A DNA stretch of 64,000 nucleotides, from positions 558,001-622,000 of the forward strand of contig NZ_JACHLP010000002.1 in the NCBI RefSeq assembly GCF_014204525.1. Direction: 5' to 3'. The notes beneath the pieces were generated by a model. The model searched no databases and was not told the DNA's origin. It was given only the letters and a program-made list of their open reading frames with translations. Positions 19,166-27,401 of the stretch are shown here, one piece after another (position 1 is the first letter of the stretch; each line of letters opens with the position of its first letter). The DNA is from Roseateles oligotrophus (lineage in GTDB: Bacteria; Pseudomonadota; Gammaproteobacteria; Burkholderiales; Burkholderiaceae_C). The position numbers and the translations under genes were made by a program.

Positions 19166-22100
19166 CTAAGCGATCAGATTGAGAACCTGCATCTCGGGCT
19201 TGAGCGGCGCCTGGATGCTGCGGGTGGTGATATTGCCCAGGGCCGCGACCTGGGCCTTGGCGTCGGGCACGCGGATGGAGACCTCGCCGCCGCGCACGCG
19301 GTTGGCGTTGACCAGGGCCACGGGCGTGTCCAGCAGCACCACGACGGCGCTGTTATTGGCGCGCAGCTCGCAGCGGTTATCGCTGAACAGCAGCTCGCCG
19401 GCAGCGGCTATCAATACGGCCGAAGTGCGGCCACGCGCGTTCAGCGCATTGCCCAGCACCGAGGCGCGTGCACCCTCACCGGCCAGCAGGGCGGCGTCGC
19501 CCACCAGCTTGCGCGCCTGGCGGATGAAGGCGCGGCCGCCCACCATGACTAGGCTGCGGCGCTCGTCCAGCTTGAAGGCGCGCTGGCGGCCGATCAGATT
19601 GAAACCGCCGTTATCGCCCAAGCTCGGGTCGCCCAGCAAGAGCGCTACACAGCCGAGCCGGCTCTCGGCCTCGCTGCTTTGCTGTTCGCGCTCCACCTGG
19701 TTGCCTTGCACCTCGGCCTGCTCATAGGGCGAGCGCAGGGCCAGGCCTATCAAAGCACCGGCAAAGCCGCTGGCCGCCTCGTCCTGCGGGCCCACATCGC
19801 TGACAACGTTGTGCAGCAGGCGCGGCTGGGCCACGTCAAAGCCATAGATGCCGGCCACCAGCTGCTTGTCCTGGCCGGCTTGCAAGCCGATGGCGCGCAG
19901 GCTGTTGCCGGCCACCGTGACCTGCTCGCTGCGCTGCAAGCCTATGCCCAGCAGCATGCGCTCCTTGTCGTCGGCGCTGGCGCCGGCCACGGCGTCGATG
20001 GCGCTGATCTGGTTGTTCTCAATCACCAGGGCGCGGGCGCTGGCGCCCTCGCGCATGAGGATGCCATTGCCGCAATGGTCAATCAGATTGAGCTTGATCA
20101 GCAGGGCCGAGACGGGCGCGGTGATCAGGATGCCGGCCTCGGCAAAGCCGCTGATCTGGTTGGCCAGCACCTGGGCCTGGTCGCTGCCGGTTTTGTCCAG
20201 GCCTAGGGCTAACTCGATCCCTGCACCGGCCAGCACGCGCTCGCCGTCGCGGCTGGCGCGCAGCTTGTTTTGGCTGATCCAGGCGCCGTCTGTTGCGCAG
20301 CGTATGCCGCTGCCATGCACATTGAGGTGGTTATCGCAAAGGCGCAGGCTGGCGCCGGCGGCGCTCAGGCCCTCGGCGGCCAGGCCGACCTCGTGGCAGT
20401 TCAGCACCTGGTTGCCGCTGATGCTGCTGTCCAGCAAATGGGCGACGGCACCGCTCAGGCGCAGGCCGGCCGTGCTGCAGCTCATCAGGTTGTCGCAGAT
20501 GCGCAGGCCGGCGCTGATCAAGGCCCGGGGCGCGCCCTCGGTATTGGGCTCCAAGGCCTGGATGCCGGTGGGCGCGAGGATGAGGTTGTGGCTGATCTCG
20601 GTGGCGGCCACCAGGCCGCTGAGCGCAATCGCCGGGGCGCGGAAATCGCTATTGGCCAGCACCAGCAGCAGCAGGCGCTGCAGGCGCAGGCCCAGCACGG
20701 TGCGCACGGCGATGGCGGGCGCGCGCGCCAGCGACAGCAGGCTCAAATCCTCGATGGCGATGGCGGCGCTGCCTTCGATCACAAAGGCCGAGCCGGCCGT
20801 GATGAGGCGGCTGGCGGGGCCCTGGCCGTGGATGCGCAGCGAGCGGGCGCCGGCGATGCGAACGGGCTCGTTCAGCGTGTAGTCGCCCTCGTGCAGGCAG
20901 ACCGTGCCGCCGCTGCTCATCACCCGGTCCACCGCCGCTTGCAGGGTCAGGCGGCCGCTGGCATGGGACTCGGGCGTGACGCAGGCTGTACACATGCAGT
21001 CGCCGCCCTGGGTCTCGGGCGGCCAGGGGTGGCGGCAGTCGGACACGCTGGCCGCGCCCACATCCCAGAGCCCCAGGCGGGCGTAATGGTGGTGGATGCC
21101 GCGCGGCGGGGCGCGGTCCAGAATCTCGACCGAGGCATCCGCCGTGCGGGCGGCAAACACCCAGTAATCCCCGCTTTTGAAGCCGCGCCCGCTGGGGTCT
21201 GACACGCTGAATTCAACGGTGATGCCATGCTCCAACATCAGCTGCACGCCGCTGGCCGGCACGGGAATAGCGCCCGTGGCCGTGGCGGCGTCCAGGTCAT
21301 GCACTTGCACCGGCACGCCGCTGGCGTCGGTACGGAAGACCTTGCCCGCCTGGTCCCAGCGCCGCACGCGCAGATGGCGCTCGTGGGCCTGCGTGCTGTC
21401 GGGCAGGGTGGGGGGCAGCAGGTCGGCCGGCAGGGCGGGGGCGAAGCTGAGGCGGCGGGTGGCGTCGTCCACGGTGATGCGGCGCAGCTCGCCGGGGCGC
21501 TGGTCCAGCTCGCGCCAGTCGTCGGTGATTTCCACCCAGTCGCCGCTGTTGAAGCGCAGCAGCTCGTCGCGGCCCAGCGTGTCCAGCTCCAGCACCGTGG
21601 CCGACACCACGCTGGCCACGCCCGAGCCCACGCTGGCGTTCTCGCGTGACCATTTGAAGCTGGCCGTGCCCGGCTGGCCGGCCTCGTGCACCTCCACGCG
21701 GTAGAGCTGGTTTTCCAGGCCGCGGTAGCCGCCGGTGGGGGGCAGCTCGCAGGGATTGTCGGCCGGGGCCACCTCGTAGCTGCCGGTGCTCAGGCGTCCG
21801 CTGGAGGGGGCGGATAGCGCGCTCCAGCCGGGCAGCGTGGCGTCGGGTGTGGCGCAAGTGCTGCCGCCGGCGTCCTCGGGCAAGACGCGCACCTGCCAGA
21901 CGGTTTGCTGGCGCGAGCTGGTCTCCACGCCCAGGGCGATTTCCACCAGCTCCGGCCGCTGCAGATGCGTCAGCTCGCGCTGCCACACATCCAGGTAGAC
22001 CAGATGCCGCCCGGCCGTGGGCAGGGGCGCGGGCCGGGGCCAGTAGGGCTGGTTTGCATAACTGAGCGGGTCGGCGTACTGGGGCTCGGCCAGCAATGGG

Positions 22101-22408
22101 TCGAACAGGCGTTGGGCGGCCAGCAGGGAGGGCGCGCCATGGTTCTCGGCCAGCAAGCCGTCCACATAAAGCCGGCCCTTGGCGATCTGCAGGCCGCCGG
22201 CCACGGCCGTGATCTTGAAGGCCAGGGGCGTGGTGCTGGAGACGGTGGCGGGGCCCAGGATGTCGCTGGCCAGGGCGCGCAGGCGCCGGTCCAGCAAGGC
22301 CACCAGCTCGTTGGCATCGCCGTCCAGCAGCACGGCGCCTTGCTTGAGGTTGAGGCCGGCAAAGTCCAGCAGCGGGTCGAAGCGGACGCGGGAGAGATCG
22401 GTGCTCAT
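19166..22408 (-). CDS. Giant eCIS protein: DUF6519-like N-terminus plus parallel beta-helix
   Basis: 1080 aa. The N-terminal ~430 residues (starting RVRFDPLLDFAGLNLKQG, then YLDVWQRELT and FKWSRENASVG) match what I recall of a DUF6519-type domain seen in phage-tail-like clusters. A Cys-rich linker follows (DCMCTACVTP, about residue 470). From there to about residue 1050 the chain is a run of short repeats with buried Ile/Leu and Asn turns, typical of a right-handed beta-helix like those of phage tailspikes. It is likely a fibre, receptor-binding or baseplate-decorating part of the injection system. The start is 11 bp after the gpI-like gene. Confidence 0.72.
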   Translation of the reverse strand: MSTDLSRVRFDPLLDFAGLNLKQGAVLLDGDANELVALLDRRLRALASDILGPATVSSTTPLAFKITAVAGGLQIAKGRLYVDGLLAENHGAPSLLAAQRLFDPLLAEPQYADPLSYANQPYWPRPAPLPTAGRHLVYLDVWQRELTHLQRPELVEIALGVETSSRQQTVWQVRVLPEDAGGSTCATPDATLPGWSALSAPSSGRLSTGSYEVAPADNPCELPPTGGYRGLENQLYRVEVHEAGQPGTASFKWSRENASVGSGVASVVSATVLELDTLGRDELLRFNSGDWVEITDDWRELDQRPGELRRITVDDATRRLSFAPALPADLLPPTLPDSTQAHERHLRVRRWDQAGKVFRTDASGVPVQVHDLDAATATGAIPVPASGVQLMLEHGITVEFSVSDPSGRGFKSGDYWVFAARTADASVEILDRAPPRGIHHHYARLGLWDVGAASVSDCRHPWPPETQGGDCMCTACVTPESHASGRLTLQAAVDRVMSSGGTVCLHEGDYTLNEPVRIAGARSLRIHGQGPASRLITAGSAFVIEGSAAIAIEDLSLLSLARAPAIAVRTVLGLRLQRLLLLVLANSDFRAPAIALSGLVAATEISHNLILAPTGIQALEPNTEGAPRALISAGLRICDNLMSCSTAGLRLSGAVAHLLDSSISGNQVLNCHEVGLAAEGLSAAGASLRLCDNHLNVHGSGIRCATDGAWISQNKLRASRDGERVLAGAGIELALGLDKTGSDQAQVLANQISGFAEAGILITAPVSALLIKLNLIDHCGNGILMREGASARALVIENNQISAIDAVAGASADDKERMLLGIGLQRSEQVTVAGNSLRAIGLQAGQDKQLVAGIYGFDVAQPRLLHNVVSDVGPQDEAASGFAGALIGLALRSPYEQAEVQGNQVEREQQSSEAESRLGCVALLLGDPSLGDNGGFNLIGRQRAFKLDERRSLVMVGGRAFIRQARKLVGDAALLAGEGARASVLGNALNARGRTSAVLIAAAGELLFSDNRCELRANNSAVVVLLDTPVALVNANRVRGGEVSIRVPDAKAQVAALGNITTRSIQAPLKPEMQVLNLIA

Positions 22409-22419
22409 GGTTCTTATCC

Positions 22420-24498
22420 TCAGCTGGCGTAGAAGAGCCCGGCGTGCAGGCCGAAGCGCAGGTATTCATCCAGGCGCAGGCGCAGATTGCTTTCGCGCTG
22501 GGGCTGGTAGAGGCTGTGCAGCACGCCCATCTCGCTGCCGTCGTCCGCGCCCTCCAGCAAGGCCTTGCCGCTGGCGCGGCGCAGCTGGCCGTAGGCGGGC
22601 TGGCCATAGCGCAAGCTGGTGAATTGAGGCAGGGCATTCGGCTGCTCGGCGCTGGGCTGGCAGTGGTGGCGGCGCGGGGTGATGGCGCCGGGCGGGATGT
22701 AGGAGAAGCGCACACAGCCCTCTTGCCGGCGCTGGGCCAGCACGGGGTGGGACCAGGTTTCAAGCGGGGCGCTTCCTAAGCGGGCGTACAGAATGCTGTT
22801 GGACACCAGGCGCAGAATTTGCGCGTGGACCTTGCCGATGACGGTGCACTCCTGCAGCGTCAGCTCGGCCCCGGCGCTGCCGCTGCCATCACCATCAAAG
22901 GCGGTGTTGTGGGGCGCGCAGGCGTCGATGATGCAGTCATGCGCTTCCACCGTGGCGCCGGCCACCACCTGCAGCGGGCCGCAGATGCAGCGCTCCAGCC
23001 TGAGCTTGGCAAAGGGGTGGAGGATGCGCAGGCTGGGCTGGCCGGCCTGGGCGGGTGTGCCGTCTGGGTTCAGCGTCAGGCCCGGCACCAGGGTGCAGTC
23101 GCGCAGGATCAGCTCGCGGGGTTCGTCGTCCGCGCCCAGGGGCAGGACCAGGGCGCCGCCGCTGATCACCAGGCCTTCCAGCACGAGCTGGGCGCGGGCG
23201 CCCAGGGCCAGCGTCATGTCGCCGCTGGCGGCCAGCAGCGGGCGGCAGCCGGCGTCGGCGCTGATGACGACTTGGTGGCCGCTGGCGCCGGCCGTTAGCA
23301 CGGCGTCGATCTGGATCGTGGGCGTCTGGGCATAGCGCAGGCTGTCTTGCACCTTGAGCCGGCCGCCCTGGCGCAAGGCGTCCAGCTGGGGCTGCCAGGC
23401 CAGGCCCTGGCTGACGCTGCGCTGCTCGCTCAAGTCGGCGCCGCTGGGCAGGCGCGGGTATTCGCCGCCGCCGATGAGGCTGGGTTGGCCGTAGTGGAAG
23501 GTGGCGAGCAAGGGGCCGTCGGCACTGGCGCCCAGCAGCACGCGGCCGCGCTGCGGGTCCAGGCCGATCTGGCCGGGGAAGACGTCGGCCTCGTGGTTCC
23601 AGCCGACCACATTGCCGCCGGCATCCAGCATGTCGCGCAGATCGCAGATGCGGATCTCGTTGATGCTGACCGGCGTGGCCGGGGGGCGCATCAGCAGCAG
23701 GCTCAAGCCCGGGCCGTAGTCTTGCGCCAACTCCTTGCTCAGCAGGCGGATGTTCAAGGCCTCGGGCACATTGGCGGGCCGGGCCAGCTGGCTGATATCG
23801 GTCTCGGGCTCGGCATCGCGCCAGAGCTGGATATCGGCCCCTAAGGGGTTGACCCGCCAGCGCCGGCCGTTGGCGTCCAGGGGGTCGGGCTGCAAGGGCA
23901 GGGCCGTGAGCCGCAGGGCCAGCAGGCGCCACAGAAAGATGCCGATGTTCGGGATGTTGTAGCGGCCCGAGCCCGCCTCGGGGCGGCGCATCTCGGCCAG
24001 GTGGGTGGTGGCGTTGAAGGCGCTGTCCAGGCGCAGCAGGGCTTGGGTGTTGCGCAGATCGGCGCTGGCCGGGGCGTGCAGGCGCGGGTGGCGCATATGC
24101 TGGCTGGTGGCCAGTTGCTCAAAAAACTCCACGGCATGCGCCGGCCAGCCGCTCACATCCTGGGCCAGCTCTTCCAGCATCAGGGCCGTGCCCTTGCGGC
24201 GCCGGAAGGCGATGGTGTGGGCCACCTCGGCGCGCGGCGAGGCCACCTTGGGCACCACGCCATGCAAGGGCCGGTAGCCGATCAGATCGCCGATATAGGG
24301 CGCCACCCAGTCGGCGCAGGTCTCGATGAACTGGTCGTCCAGCAGCTGGTCCAGGTCTTCTTCCAGCACCTCGATCTCGCGCGCCAGCACGGCGATCAAG
24401 GCTTGCAGCGGCCCGCCCTGCTGGGCATCGCGGATGCGGTGGACGGCAGGCAGCAGCTGGTAGAGACGCTCGGCGGTGGGGCTTGGGTTCATCTTCAC
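22420..24498 (-). CDS. eCIS baseplate protein, gpI-like N-terminus (Afp12-type candidate)
   Basis: 692 aa. The N-terminal ~170 residues (LLPAVHRIRDAQQGGPLQAL, then EVLEEDLDQLLDDQFIETCADWVAPYIGDLIGY in parts) resemble phage tail protein I (gpI) and the equivalent eCIS baseplate protein. Residues ~360-620 carry short beta-strand repeats rich in Leu, Val and Gly that may form a beta-helix or beta-sandwich decoration. The C-terminus repeats the pattern LRLRLDEYLRFGLHAG. It would help join the wedge to the fibre. It is preceded by a 308-bp structured gap. Confidence 0.7.
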   Translation of the reverse strand: MKMNPSPTAERLYQLLPAVHRIRDAQQGGPLQALIAVLAREIEVLEEDLDQLLDDQFIETCADWVAPYIGDLIGYRPLHGVVPKVASPRAEVAHTIAFRRRKGTALMLEELAQDVSGWPAHAVEFFEQLATSQHMRHPRLHAPASADLRNTQALLRLDSAFNATTHLAEMRRPEAGSGRYNIPNIGIFLWRLLALRLTALPLQPDPLDANGRRWRVNPLGADIQLWRDAEPETDISQLARPANVPEALNIRLLSKELAQDYGPGLSLLLMRPPATPVSINEIRICDLRDMLDAGGNVVGWNHEADVFPGQIGLDPQRGRVLLGASADGPLLATFHYGQPSLIGGGEYPRLPSGADLSEQRSVSQGLAWQPQLDALRQGGRLKVQDSLRYAQTPTIQIDAVLTAGASGHQVVISADAGCRPLLAASGDMTLALGARAQLVLEGLVISGGALVLPLGADDEPRELILRDCTLVPGLTLNPDGTPAQAGQPSLRILHPFAKLRLERCICGPLQVVAGATVEAHDCIIDACAPHNTAFDGDGSGSAGAELTLQECTVIGKVHAQILRLVSNSILYARLGSAPLETWSHPVLAQRRQEGCVRFSYIPPGAITPRRHHCQPSAEQPNALPQFTSLRYGQPAYGQLRRASGKALLEGADDGSEMGVLHSLYQPQRESNLRLRLDEYLRFGLHAGLFYAS

Positions 24499-24806
24499 TT
24501 ACTCCATAGCGCCGTACGCCACCGATGGCGCATGAAACGGGCGAGGCCTCGGGCTGCGGGCGAAGGCGTCCACTCCATGCCAAAGCCCAAGGGCTTTGGC
24601 TCTCGCCAGGCATTGAGAGTCCACAGGACTCTCAATGTCCGGGCTCCATCCCCCGGGCGCTGCGCGCCCTCCTCCTTGACTTACGTGGCCGCCTCCACCC
24701 ACATCCCGAGGCAAACCAGCGCTGCTTGTTGCGGGCAAGCAGGGTGCCCCGCCGCCCTGCGTTGCCCGCATGTGCTCGCGCACTCGCCATTGGCTTTTAT
24801 TCAGGC
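24499..24806 (-). other. Structured intergenic gap inside the eCIS operon (three strong hairpins)
   Basis: 308 bp without a gene, in an operon whose other junctions mostly overlap. It holds three strong hairpins: GCCAAAGCCC/GGGCTTTGGC (24579-24600, 10-bp stem, loop AA), CATTGAGAGTCC/GGACTCTCAATG (24611-24637, 12-bp perfect stem, loop ACA) and a long one at 24730-24770 (TGCGGGCAA + GCAGGG pairing with CCCTGC + TTGCCCGCA, one bulge). They may adjust expression of the last three genes, act as a processing site, or be inserted repeats. Confidence 0.6.
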
Positions 24807-27401
24807 TCATGTCATCTCCGTCAATTCATCCAGCGGACCTGGGGCCAAACTCAGCAGCTCGGCCGGCAGCAGGCTCTGGCCTTGCACGCGCATGGCGGCG
24901 GCCAGCAGGCGGTCTTGGCAGGAGGGCAGGGTTTGGGCCAGAGGCTGGCTGCCGCCGTACAGACGGCGCAGCTCCACGGCGCGCACGCCGGGTACGGCTT
25001 GCACGCGCTGTATCAGTTCGGACTGCTGGACGGGCTGGCCCAGCTCTCGGGTCTCAAAGGCATAACGTGCTCGCAGCTCGGCTTCCACGGCGGCCAACAC
25101 CTCGGCCGGGACACGGTCGCTTTCCACCTTGACGCGCAGGCCGACGCGGAAATGACTCAGCTGGGCGCCCAGCAATTGCAGCTGAACCAATGGGTCGCCG
25201 CTGCGCAGCAAGGCGGCTTGCAGATGCTGCCAAACGGGGCTGGCGGCCGTGATGGCCGCGCCCCCAGGTGCCGCCAGGCTCAGGCAGATGAAGCGCTGCT
25301 GGCCGCGCTGCAGCACACGGGCCTGGGCCTTGGCGATGCCGCTGAAGGCGCGGGCAAAGTCTTCATAGTCTTGCAGGGACACGACCCGGCCCAAGGTGCG
25401 GGTGGCCAGGGGCATGTTTTGCCGGGCCGTCTCGGCCGCCTCGGGTTCGGTGCCGCCTTCGGCCGCCAGCGGGTTGGCCACACTCTTGAGGCCGAGTGGG
25501 CGGCTGAGCAGCTGGGTCAGGGTCTCGGCCCGCACATTGCCGGCGGCGCCCAGACCCTTGCGGTAGCTGGCGCGGATATTGTTGACGCCGCTGGGCAGGC
25601 GGGCGCCGTGGATGCCGTCGCCAAACAGGGCATAACGCTTGCCCTGCTCGTCCACCGTGAGGCAGTAGACATGGTCCTTGGGCCCGGCATCAAACAGGCT
25701 GGGCCGCTCCTGCCAGATCAGCTCGCCCACTTGCAGGCTCAGCTGCGCGGCCACGCCCAGCTCCTGGTCGGCGGCGCGGTAGCACAGCGGCGCCTGCTTC
25801 AGCTCAAAGCGCTGGAAGCGCTGCGCCCCCTGGCCCGAGCCCAGCAGCTCGGCCACGCTCTCACCATGCGAGGCCAGGGCCACATTGCCCCAGACCACCA
25901 CGCTTTCGCGCCGCAAGGCCGCCGGCAGGGCGGGGCTGACTTCCAGCTCGCAGCGCTGCGTGTCCACCGCATGGGCGGCCACCAAGGTCAGGGGGTAGCA
26001 AACGCTGGCCCCGTCGCTAACGCGCTGGCCACGCAGCAGCAGGCGGCGGCCGGGTAGCAGACCGTTGGCGGCGGCCTGCACCGGGATGCGCGCGCCGCTC
26101 ACGGCCGTATCCACCGGGTAGGGCGCCAGCTGCAAGGCCTCGGACTGGGCAAACACGGTGCTGCCGCGCACCTGGTCTTGAAACTGATCAAAGTAATTGG
26201 CGCCCTGCAAGAGCAGGCGGCTCACTTTGCCCGAGAGGCCGAACTCGGCCCGCGAGACCTCGGCCACATTGAGCACCTTGTACAGCTCCAGATAGCTGCC
26301 CGCCGGTGCCGGCTCGGCCGCGTAATTGAAGCCGCCCTTGGCCAGCACGGCATAGCTGCCGTTGACGACCTCGGCGGCCAGGCCTTCCAGGTCCACATGG
26401 CCGCCGCTGGCCGTGGCGCCGGCGGGTGAGAGGGTGTAGTGCGGCCACTCGCTGGCGCGCGTGCTGCCGTCCAGGCCCCCCGGGTAGTTATCGCGGTAGC
26501 TCAGCGGCATGGCCAGCCAGCTGGGCGCGTTATGGCCGTAGACGGCGCTGCGCCGCCGCAGCACAAAAAGGCTGGGCCGGGCCGCAGGGTTGGCGGGCGG
26601 GTTGATGGAACCCAGGCCGCGGCGCCAGCGCAGGCGAGTGCGGTCTTGCTCGGTCTGCAAATCCACGGCGTCCAGAAAGCGCAAATCCCAGGCATTGCTG
26701 TTCGGGTTGCTGAGGAACTCAGCTCCGACGAAGAGCAAGGCGTCACCGGGTTTGAGGTTGTTGCGCAGGCCGCTGACATAGGTTTCGGTGTCATAGCGCT
26801 GGGGCGAGACGGTTTCGCTCAGCCAGGGGCGCATGGCGTTCCACTCGGGCCTGGCCTCGGCCAAGGTTTCGACGGTCTCAAAGGTCTGGGCCTGCTCGCC
26901 AGGGCCGGCCAGGCTTTGCACCTTGAGGCCGCTGGCCAGCGTGAGGGCGGCCGGCACGCCGGTGACAAAGTTGCCGGGCTCGGGCGGCAGATTGGGCGGA
27001 GGCGCGGGTGGGGTTTCCAGCGCAAAGGCCAGCTGGGTTTCGGCGGCCACGCCGGGCTTGAGGGTGTAGGCGATCAGCTTGCCCATCTCTTGCAGGGAGA
27101 GCCGCTCGGTGGCCGTGCGCAGCCAGGACTCGTGGGCGATGCGCTCCTGGTAAAAGCTCAGTACCTCGGCGCTGCAGGCAAAGGCGTCGATCAGGGCGAC
27201 CGTGAAGTCATCGCTATCGCGGCTCTTCAGGCCGGCGAGTGGCGCGAACTGGCTGCTGCTGAGCTGGCTCAGCAAGGAGGCTTTGAACTGCCCATAGTCG
27301 CCCACCCGGTAGCGCAGCGTGGCCAGGCCGCTGCGGTTGGCGATGGGCTGCGGGGTTTGCAATTGCAGGCCGGTGCAGGCGCCGCAGTCTTCGGTACTCA
27401 T
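24807..27401 (-). CDS. eCIS baseplate wedge protein, J-like (second copy)
   Basis: 864 aa from the ATG at 27401, which overlaps the stop of the upstream gene (ATGA). A longer in-frame start would run through that gene and is rejected. The protein is a phage gpJ-like 'putative baseplate assembly protein': N-terminal domain with FTVALIDAFACSAEVLSFYQERIAHESWL, and the C-terminal wedge core containing NPLAAEGGTEPEAAE followed by ARQNMP and the DYEDFAR helix. The motif recurs in the gene at 27398-29956, so the two are paralogues. The N-terminus carries DCGAC. It would form the heterodimeric wedge of the baseplate ring. Confidence 0.83.
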   Translation of the reverse strand: MSTEDCGACTGLQLQTPQPIANRSGLATLRYRVGDYGQFKASLLSQLSSSQFAPLAGLKSRDSDDFTVALIDAFACSAEVLSFYQERIAHESWLRTATERLSLQEMGKLIAYTLKPGVAAETQLAFALETPPAPPPNLPPEPGNFVTGVPAALTLASGLKVQSLAGPGEQAQTFETVETLAEARPEWNAMRPWLSETVSPQRYDTETYVSGLRNNLKPGDALLFVGAEFLSNPNSNAWDLRFLDAVDLQTEQDRTRLRWRRGLGSINPPANPAARPSLFVLRRRSAVYGHNAPSWLAMPLSYRDNYPGGLDGSTRASEWPHYTLSPAGATASGGHVDLEGLAAEVVNGSYAVLAKGGFNYAAEPAPAGSYLELYKVLNVAEVSRAEFGLSGKVSRLLLQGANYFDQFQDQVRGSTVFAQSEALQLAPYPVDTAVSGARIPVQAAANGLLPGRRLLLRGQRVSDGASVCYPLTLVAAHAVDTQRCELEVSPALPAALRRESVVVWGNVALASHGESVAELLGSGQGAQRFQRFELKQAPLCYRAADQELGVAAQLSLQVGELIWQERPSLFDAGPKDHVYCLTVDEQGKRYALFGDGIHGARLPSGVNNIRASYRKGLGAAGNVRAETLTQLLSRPLGLKSVANPLAAEGGTEPEAAETARQNMPLATRTLGRVVSLQDYEDFARAFSGIAKAQARVLQRGQQRFICLSLAAPGGAAITAASPVWQHLQAALLRSGDPLVQLQLLGAQLSHFRVGLRVKVESDRVPAEVLAAVEAELRARYAFETRELGQPVQQSELIQRVQAVPGVRAVELRRLYGGSQPLAQTLPSCQDRLLAAAMRVQGQSLLPAELLSLAPGPLDELTEMT

